Shown one piece after another: positions 37,903 to 44,017 of a stretch of DNA of 44,017 bases. The stretch's first letter is position 1; the number at the start of each line of letters is the position of its first letter. The position numbers were made by a program, and so were the translations under genes. Source of the DNA: Nitrospirota bacterium (lineage in GTDB: Bacteria; Nitrospirota; Nitrospiria; Nitrospirales; Nitrospiraceae). The DNA lies in the NCBI GenBank assembly GCA_005877775.1, contig VBOJ01000017.1, forward strand, positions 1-44,017, given 5' to 3'. The notes under the pieces are model-generated. The model searched no databases. It was not told the origin of the DNA and worked only from the letters and a program-made list of their open reading frames with translations.

Positions 37903-40104
37903 ATGTTCCCTATGAAGGTGCCCTTCTTGTCGGGGTCACAGTCTGTCCACGGTGGCTCGGCTTGTATGGAATTGTCTAAACCAGTCAAGAAACGACTTGC
38001 CGCCACGGCTGTGGGGCTCGCCGTCTTTCTCCTCGCGGTGGCGATCCATAGATCAGGACTGTTGGAGATCGCCGAGCTCAAGACCCTGGACCACCGATAT
38101 TATCGGTACGCTGATCCTGCGAAGGCGGGCAAAGACATCGTGCTGGTGGCTGTGGATGAAGCCAGCCTGGAAGCCTTCGGCCGCTGGCCCTGGCCGCGCG
38201 ATCGTCATGGCTACGTGGTCCATTACCTGAAAGAGGCCGGCGCCAAGGCCATTGTCTTTGACATCCTGTTTCTCGAGCCGGACGAAGACTCGGAGGAATT
38301 TGATCAGACCTTCGCCGAAGAAGTCCGCGCAGCCGGGAACGTCTTTCTTCCGATTCTGTTCCAGGATTCCCCCCAGTCCTTTCCTCCTGAGCTGCTCTCC
38401 AAAGCCGGCATTCCAGTGGAGGACAAGGCCAGCGGGTCCGCCGCGCTTCTACAAAACTATCCAGGGGTCAAGCTCCCCATTCCGCCGCTAGCGGAGGCTG
38501 CTCGCGGCTTCGGGTTCATCAATCTGTTTCCCGATGAGGACGGGACCGCGCGCCGGATTCCGCTCCTCGCTCAGGCGCAGAAAGCAACCTTTCCGCAGAT
38601 CAGTGCGGCGGTAGCCCGGTACGTGCTCGGGGCGGACAGGGCAGAGCGGGGGCTACGCTGGCTTCGTCTGGGACAGGCGACCATTCCTCTCACATCGCAG
38701 GGAGACATGGTTATTGATTGGCATGGAACACTTGAAGGGAAGACTTATCCTTCGTACTCGATGGGGGCGGTCCTGAGGTCGTTTGCCGAGATGCGGAACG
38801 GTGAGCGGCCGTTCTTGGATCCGGCTCTCTTCAAAGACAAGATCGTGTTTGTCGCCACGACTGCCGCCGGCACCTATGAACTACGGGTCACGCCGCTGTC
38901 GCCATTTACACCGGGGGTGCTGATCCACATGGCGGCCTTGGACAATATGCTGCGCGGCCGCTCTATGCAACCGGCGCCCTACTGGGTCTTTGCCTTGGCG
39001 ACCCTCGCACTCTGTCTCGGCACTGCCTGGAGCTTCATGCTGCTCCAGCGTCAGACGCTCAAACTCGCACTGATTGCCGGGATTGCCATGGCCTACTATG
39101 GTCTTGCCGTGCATGCCTTCACTTCTCACGGCCTCTGGCTGGAGCTTGCGTTTCCCGAAGGTGCCTTGGCCGTGACCTTTGCCATCACCGCCACGGTGGA
39201 ATATCTCACGGAAGGCCGGCAGCGCCGGCAACTGCGGGCCGTATTCGACAAGTACATGGCCGCGGAGGTCGTCGAAGAGATCATGCGGAATCCCGAGGGC
39301 ATCACTCTCGGAGGAGAGAAGAAGGAGCTGACCGTCTCCTTCTCGGACATCGCAGGGTTCACGACGATCTCCGAGAAACTGGAACCGGAGGCGCTCGTCG
39401 AGCTCTTGAACCAGTACCTGTCGGCGATGACAGACATTATTCTCAAGCATCGGGGAAATGTGAACAAATATCTCGGCGACGGCATCATGGCCATTTTTGG
39501 CGCGCCTCGCGGCGATCCCAACCATGCGACGCTGGCCTGCTATGCGGCTCTGGACAGCCAGGTAGAACTCGCCCGCCTGCGAGAGGAATGGAAGGCGCAG
39601 GGCCATCCGGAGATCGTCGCGCGGATCGGTATCAACTCCGGACCTCTGGTCGTAGGGAACATGGGGTCGCAGGCGCGAATGGAATATACTGTCATGGGTG
39701 ACAGCGTCAATCTCGCATCCCGCTTGGAAGGGGCGAACAAATTCTACGACACTCTGATTCTTCTGGGACCGCGTACCTACGAGCTCACTAAGCGTGACAT
39801 TGAAGCGCGGGAGGTGGATCTCTTGCGTGTGAAGGGGAAACGGGAGCCGGTCGTGGTCTATGAGTTGCTGGCGCGGAAAGGCGGGCTTGGGCCTGAAAAA
39901 CACAGGGTTGTGGAGGCGTATCTGGATGGATTGGCTTCCTACAAGCGCCGGGACTTTGCTCAAGCCAAACTGAAGTTTGAGGAGGCCCTCGCGCTGGATC
40001 CTTCCGATGGACCTTCGAAGGTCTATCGAGCGCGGGCCGAGACCTGCCTGGCGACCCCGCCTCCGTCTGACTGGGACGGGGTGTATGAACTGAAGTCGAA
40101 GTGA
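37903..40104 (+). CDS. CHASE2-domain class III adenylate/guanylate cyclase
   Basis: N-terminal CHASE2 (DEASLEAFGRWPWPRDRHGYVVHYLKEAGAKAIVFDILF), 3 TM, then cyclase TVSFSDIAGFTTISEKL...NKYLGDGIMAIFGAP...RIGINSGPLVVGNMGS. Start may be internal. Confidence 0.9.
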   Translation: MFPMKVPFLSGSQSVHGGSACMELSKPVKKRLAATAVGLAVFLLAVAIHRSGLLEIAELKTLDHRYYRYADPAKAGKDIVLVAVDEASLEAFGRWPWPRDRHGYVVHYLKEAGAKAIVFDILFLEPDEDSEEFDQTFAEEVRAAGNVFLPILFQDSPQSFPPELLSKAGIPVEDKASGSAALLQNYPGVKLPIPPLAEAARGFGFINLFPDEDGTARRIPLLAQAQKATFPQISAAVARYVLGADRAERGLRWLRLGQATIPLTSQGDMVIDWHGTLEGKTYPSYSMGAVLRSFAEMRNGERPFLDPALFKDKIVFVATTAAGTYELRVTPLSPFTPGVLIHMAALDNMLRGRSMQPAPYWVFALATLALCLGTAWSFMLLQRQTLKLALIAGIAMAYYGLAVHAFTSHGLWLELAFPEGALAVTFAITATVEYLTEGRQRRQLRAVFDKYMAAEVVEEIMRNPEGITLGGEKKELTVSFSDIAGFTTISEKLEPEALVELLNQYLSAMTDIILKHRGNVNKYLGDGIMAIFGAPRGDPNHATLACYAALDSQVELARLREEWKAQGHPEIVARIGINSGPLVVGNMGSQARMEYTVMGDSVNLASRLEGANKFYDTLILLGPRTYELTKRDIEAREVDLLRVKGKREPVVVYELLARKGGLGPEKHRVVEAYLDGLASYKRRDFAQAKLKFEEALALDPSDGPSKVYRARAETCLATPPPSDWDGVYELKSK

Positions 40105-40106
40105 CC

Positions 40107-40250
40107 GGCCTGAGGGGTAAGGGGTAAGACGCGTCGCTAGCGTCTATTGCGTCCTTCCCGTCGAGAGCCTCTGGGTCGAGCGACGCGAAAGACGCGACCA
40201 ACGCACCACGCAACAGACGCTATTGACGCGACAGACGCTGCACGCGATGA
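40107..40250. repeat. Heptamer/nonamer tandem island
   Basis: TGAGGGG|TAAGGGG, GCGTCGCTA|GCGTCTATT, then GAGCGACGC|GAAAGACGC|GACCAACGC|ACCACGC|AACAGACGC|TATTGACGC|GACAGACGC|TGCACGC. Confidence 0.75.
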
Positions 40251-40263
40251 AGGGGAGGTTGCT

Positions 40264-40776
40264 GTGAGACGACAACCGTGGTGGGCGCTGTGGGTGGGGA
40301 CGGTGATTGTTACCGTCGGGGTATTCAGCAGCATCACGCTGGCGGAGACGGTCTTCGTCCAGGCGAAAACGGCGAAGCTCCGGGCCGGGAAAACCTCCCT
40401 GGATCGCGTCGTGGCCGACTTGAAATTTGGCGAGGCCTTGGAGGTCCTTAAGAAGGAAGGCAACTGGCTTGAGGTCAGCACGGCCGCGGGAGTCAAAGGT
40501 TGGATTTTCGCCAACAAGACGACGACCACCAAGCCATCAGGCGGCGATGATGCCCTGGCCAAGCTAGGCAAGAGCTTTCGACGGACAGAAGCTTCTGAGG
40601 TGACCGCCTCAGCCGGAGCCCGTGGCTTGGACAAGGCTTCGGAGACCTATGCCAACAAAGCCGGCATTACCCAGCAGCATCGGGATGCTGTGGATCGGAT
40701 GACGGCCTATCAGATTGCTGACCAGGAGGTCGAAGACTTTCTGAAAGAGGGAGGACTCGGGGAATATGCGAAATAA
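40264..40776 (+). CDS. Secreted SH3-like domain protein
   Basis: GTG start; signal peptide MRRQPWWALWVGTVIVTVGVFSSITLAE, then TVFVQAKTAKLRAGKTSLDRVVADLKFGEALEVLKKEGNWLEVSTAAGVKGWIFANK. Confidence 0.8.
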   Translation: MRRQPWWALWVGTVIVTVGVFSSITLAETVFVQAKTAKLRAGKTSLDRVVADLKFGEALEVLKKEGNWLEVSTAAGVKGWIFANKTTTTKPSGGDDALAKLGKSFRRTEASEVTASAGARGLDKASETYANKAGITQQHRDAVDRMTAYQIADQEVEDFLKEGGLGEYAK

Positions 40777-41629
40777 GATTGTCGGCACGATCGCGGTGGT
40801 TGCCCTTTCCGTGGCCCTTGGAGGATGCGCGGAGATGCAACGGGCGGCAGAGGGTGCGGCTCGGCAATCCGGCGATGAACGGCTGGCCCGAGCGATTCAT
40901 GGCGGCGGGACCCTGATTAGCGGTCTCCTGCCGATCGGCTATGAAGAAGAATCATCCATCGGCCAGGCCATCGCCCTGCAGGTCGTGGCTCGCTACGGCG
41001 GGGTGTCCGACCAGTCGGACCTGACGAAGTACGTCAATTTGGTCGGCCGGGCTGTCGCCAGCACCTGCGACCGGCCAGACATTCCCTATCGTTTCGCCAT
41101 ACTCAATCACGAGTCGATCAATGCCTTCGCCGCGCCGGCCGGTTACATCTTCGTCACGCGCGGTCTCTTGAAGCAGGTCCGAAACGAGGCGGAACTCGCG
41201 GCCGTACTAGGACACGAGATCGCGCATGTCAGTCAAAAGCACATTCTAGAGGTGATCCAGCGGAGCAAGCGCTTGGCGGGCGTCACCGAGGCAGGACTTG
41301 CATACGCCCATCAGAATCCTGAAGCGTTCAAGGGACTCATTGATGCGGCTGTCAAGAAGCTGCTGGATGAGGGACTCGACCAGGAGAAGGAAATCGAAGC
41401 GGACCAACTCGGGGATGTCTTTGCGGCACGCGTTGGTTACGATCCTACAGCGTACGTCGGGCTTCTGAACCGACTCAAGACCTTAAAGGGCGACGACCGC
41501 GCCTTCTTCAAAACCCATCCGAACTTCTCAACCAGAATCGAGGCGGTCCAGAAGGTCATGCAGTCAGAAGGCCTAAAACCAACCGGGGTAATGCTGGGCG
41601 ACCGCTTCACTAAGCTGAGCAAAGGGTAA
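40766..41629 (+). CDS. M48 family metallopeptidase lipoprotein
   Basis: LGGCAEMQRA lipobox; AELAAVLGHEIAHVSQKHILE (HExxH); EIEADQLG. Confidence 0.92.
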   Translation: MRNKIVGTIAVVALSVALGGCAEMQRAAEGAARQSGDERLARAIHGGGTLISGLLPIGYEEESSIGQAIALQVVARYGGVSDQSDLTKYVNLVGRAVASTCDRPDIPYRFAILNHESINAFAAPAGYIFVTRGLLKQVRNEAELAAVLGHEIAHVSQKHILEVIQRSKRLAGVTEAGLAYAHQNPEAFKGLIDAAVKKLLDEGLDQEKEIEADQLGDVFAARVGYDPTAYVGLLNRLKTLKGDDRAFFKTHPNFSTRIEAVQKVMQSEGLKPTGVMLGDRFTKLSKG

Positions 41630-41670
41630 CCGAAAGAAGCCACTGCCTTGTGTATGCCCTGCTGGTTGTA

Positions 41671-43050
41671 CTAGTCTACGGCGCGGGCTTGTTGAAGCAG
41701 ACGATCCAGGAGAGTCAGCCGCAGAGTTTGGTCCCGGATCTGTCCTGACGACACATCGGAGGCGAGCACCCCGAGCGTCTTCCCGATGGTCGCAGGGTCG
41801 GCACCGGGCTTCGATTCTCCATTGCCTGGGCCATCAGCCGAAAGCAGAACCTGGACCGGCAGGGCTGGGGCCAACGTGTCCCTGGCCTTGAGAAAGGCCT
41901 GCAGATGACGCAACGTGTCCTCACTCGCGGAGTCCATCAGCAAAATGGCTGCGAGGGCCCCAGGCAGATATTGTTCCCACATCGGCCAGAAACGTTTCTC
42001 AGCGCGAACCGCGATCAGATGGAGCACCGTGCCTCGTGAGATCATGACACGGCCCACGTCAATCTGGTACTTGGCCCGAGGCTCCTCGATGCCAACCGCG
42101 GCCCATCGTGATCCGGACAGGTCTTTCACCAACTGCTGAATCAATTCGCTTTTCCCTGACCTGGCGATGCCGACCACCAGGATGCGCAATACCTGTGGGT
42201 CGGCCGTCGGCATGTGTTTGGATCTGAATTGCTGGGCGACCCTCTCGAGACGGCTCAGCACTTGACCGGCTTGGCCTGCTTCCGGCGACGCATGGGCGGT
42301 TGGTTCCTCCTGCGGGGCGCTACGGAGCGCTTCCTGCTCGTGCTCTTCCAGCTCGCGGAGGTCCTGAAACAGCAGATTGGCCAAGCTGGCGGTGATCGGC
42401 ATCCGCTCGGGCACTGCGTCCGGAATGAATAGAAACCTGCCGGTCTTCCATCCCAACAGCCGGAACAGAGGTTCCTCGCGCTTCGGCGATCTGAGATCGG
42501 CTTCCACGATGACGCCGTTGCGGAAATAGAGTGTGCCGGTGCGCTCGCCATGGCTGAGCACCAGCGCGCCGGTCTTCTGGTCGAGCTCCAGCGTCTGGAT
42601 CATGTCCAGCAGGTCCACTTCTTCAATGCGACCGCTCATGCCGATCCGGTCTAGCGGGATCTTCCTGGCCTGCTCGATCCGGTCCATCACCGTCTCGACG
42701 CTCTGCGCCAACCGCTCGAGTGGGCAGGGCTTGGTCAAATAGTCGTCCGCGCCGACCTTTCTGGCTTTGATCTTGTCTTGGTCCTGATCTCTGGCGGTCA
42801 AAAAGATGAAGGGGATTGTGCGCGTGGAGGCGTCGCGCCGGAGTTGGCTGCAGAGCTCATAGCCGTCCATGCCCGGCATGCCGATATCGGCGATAATCAG
42901 ATCTGGATGTTCCGACGAAACCTTGTGGATCGCCTCCTCTCCGTTCAGGGCCGTCTCAACGTGGCAATTGCGGCTGCCGAGATAGAGCGACACGATGCGC
43001 AGCCACTTTGGCTCGTCATCCACCACGAGAATCTTGGGTGCCATACTCAT
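41671..43050 (-). CDS. Response regulator receiver + PATAN (DUF4388)-like domain + small-GTPase-like C-terminus
   Basis: REC: ILVVDDEPKWLRIV...LIIADIGMPGMDGYEL...FLTARDQ...KPCPLERL. Middle: MSGRIEEVDLLDMIQTLELDQKTGALVLSHGERTGTLYFRNGVIVEADL. C-terminal P-loop VVGIARSGKSELIQQL. Confidence 0.82.
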   Translation of the reverse strand: MSMAPKILVVDDEPKWLRIVSLYLGSRNCHVETALNGEEAIHKVSSEHPDLIIADIGMPGMDGYELCSQLRRDASTRTIPFIFLTARDQDQDKIKARKVGADDYLTKPCPLERLAQSVETVMDRIEQARKIPLDRIGMSGRIEEVDLLDMIQTLELDQKTGALVLSHGERTGTLYFRNGVIVEADLRSPKREEPLFRLLGWKTGRFLFIPDAVPERMPITASLANLLFQDLRELEEHEQEALRSAPQEEPTAHASPEAGQAGQVLSRLERVAQQFRSKHMPTADPQVLRILVVGIARSGKSELIQQLVKDLSGSRWAAVGIEEPRAKYQIDVGRVMISRGTVLHLIAVRAEKRFWPMWEQYLPGALAAILLMDSASEDTLRHLQAFLKARDTLAPALPVQVLLSADGPGNGESKPGADPATIGKTLGVLASDVSSGQIRDQTLRLTLLDRLLQQARAVD

Positions 43051-43118
43051 CAGTTGTGAGTTGTGAGTTTTGAGTTCTTAGTCGCTCAAACTCAACACTC
43101 ATCACTCATACCTCATCA
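43051..43118. repeat. Heptamer tandem tracts as an inverted pair
   Basis: TCAGTTG|TGAGTTG|TGAGTTT|TGAGTTC|TTAGTCG then ACTCAAC|ACTCATC|ACTCATA|CCTCATC. Confidence 0.75.
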
Positions 43119-44017
43119 CTGGACTATTTGCGGCTCCCCCGTGCCGTTGATCACCTCATCCGTGATCATGATCGCCTTGACGCCTTCCAGCGCCGGTACT
43201 TCGTACATGAGGTCCAGCATCACGTCTTCGAGGATTGAGCGAAGCGCGCGTGCCCCCGTCTTCATCGAGGCGGCCCGGTGCGCGACGGCCTTGACCGCGG
43301 CTTCCGTGAATTGAAGCTCCACATGCTCCAGCTCGAACAGCGCCTGGTACTGCTTGAGCAGCGCGTTCCTGGGTTCGGTCAGCACGCGCACCAGCGCCGC
43401 CTCGTCGAGATCGGTGAGCGTCGTCAGCACTGGAAACCGGCCGATGAATTCCGGAATCAGCCCGTACTTCAAGAGGTCCTCCGGCTGCGCGCGCGCCAAC
43501 AGCCCGCCGGGACCCAGGGCCTCGCGCGCCGTGGCTCCGGCGCCGAATCCCATGCGCCGGTACGTGGTACGTTGGCTGACGATCTGTTCCAGCCCTACGA
43601 ACGCGCCGCCGCAGATGAACAGGATATTCGTGGTATCCACCCGGATGTATTCCTGCTCCGGGTGCTTGCGGCCGCCTTTGGGAGGCACGTTGCAGATCGT
43701 GCCTTCGACCAGCTTGAGCAGGGCCTGCTGGACTCCCTCGCCCGACACATCGCGGGTGATCGAGGCGCTCTCGGACTTGCGGCTGATCTTGTCGATCTCG
43801 TCAATGTATATAATCCCGGTCTCCGCCTGCTTGACGTCGAAATCCGAGGTTTGGAGCAGTTTCAGCACGACGTTCTCGACGTCTTCCCCGACGTAGCCGG
43901 CCTCGGTCAGGGTAGTGGCATCAGCGATCGCGAAGGGAACGTGCAGGATCTTGGCGAGGGTCTGCGAGAGGAGGGTTTTGCCGGTGCCGGTTGACCCGAT
44001 CATCATGATGTTGCCCT
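43116..44017 (-). CDS. clpX: ATP-dependent Clp protease ATP-binding subunit ClpX, 5' end truncated by window edge
   Basis: [101 protein letters not shown]. Confidence 0.97.
   Translation of the reverse strand, partial: GNIMMIGSTGTGKTLLSQTLAKILHVPFAIADATTLTEAGYVGEDVENVVLKLLQTSDFDVKQAETGIIYIDEIDKISRKSESASITRDVSGEGVQQALLKLVEGTICNVPPKGGRKHPEQEYIRVDTTNILFICGGAFVGLEQIVSQRTTYRRMGFGAGATAREALGPGGLLARAQPEDLLKYGLIPEFIGRFPVLTTLTDLDEAALVRVLTEPRNALLKQYQALFELEHVELQFTEAAVKAVAHRAASMKTGARALRSILEDVMLDLMYEVPALEGVKAIMITDEVINGTGEPQIVQ

Noticed and set aside
38881-39963. 360 aa minus-strand ORF
   Set aside because: Antisense shadow of the CHASE2 cyclase gene.
40147-40263. N-terminal extension of the SH3-like protein ORF
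   Set aside because: The extension is translated nonamer repeat; a GTG at 40264 is followed directly by a normal signal peptide.
43051-43118. Possible CRISPR array (short regular repeats)
   Set aside because: Units are 6-9 bp with no spacers, and the second half is the reverse complement of the first.

Overview
The 44 kb window is bacterial, GC-rich and dominated by chromosomal housekeeping genes. Gene style resembles Nitrospirota, but that is a weak inference. Clear calls include thiC with a TPP riboswitch, nadA, ileS-lspA, uppP, a MacA/MacB-type efflux cluster with two permease paralogs, a RusA-like nuclease, MraZ plus a small HTH protein, an FmdB-like zinc ribbon, comF, a LolD-like ATPase, a class 1A-like dihydroorotate dehydrogenase, a LuxR-type HTH protein, a large FtsX-type permease, bioB, a LapA-LapB-like fusion, rsfS-nadD-proB-obgE-rpmA-rplU, ilvE, secG-tpiA-pgk-gapA, mutS2, an unknown two-gene membrane module, a CHASE2 adenylate cyclase, an SH3-like protein, an M48 protease, a REC-PATAN-GTPase protein and clpX. 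I saw no tRNA, rRNA, CRISPR array or intact transposase. The strongest signal not explained by the genes is a dispersed family of intergenic palindromic islands. Short tandem units (6, 7, 8 or 9 bp, depending on the locus) are often paired with reverse-complement tracts. They frequently surround a REP-like core, GGGACCCATTGC...GCAATGGGTGCCC. One pair of islands is a ~195 bp near-identical inverted duplicate, another is a ~269 bp element with 18 bp terminal inverted repeats between rplU and rpmA, and several tracts contain the stop codon of the neighbouring gene. All alignments were done by eye.
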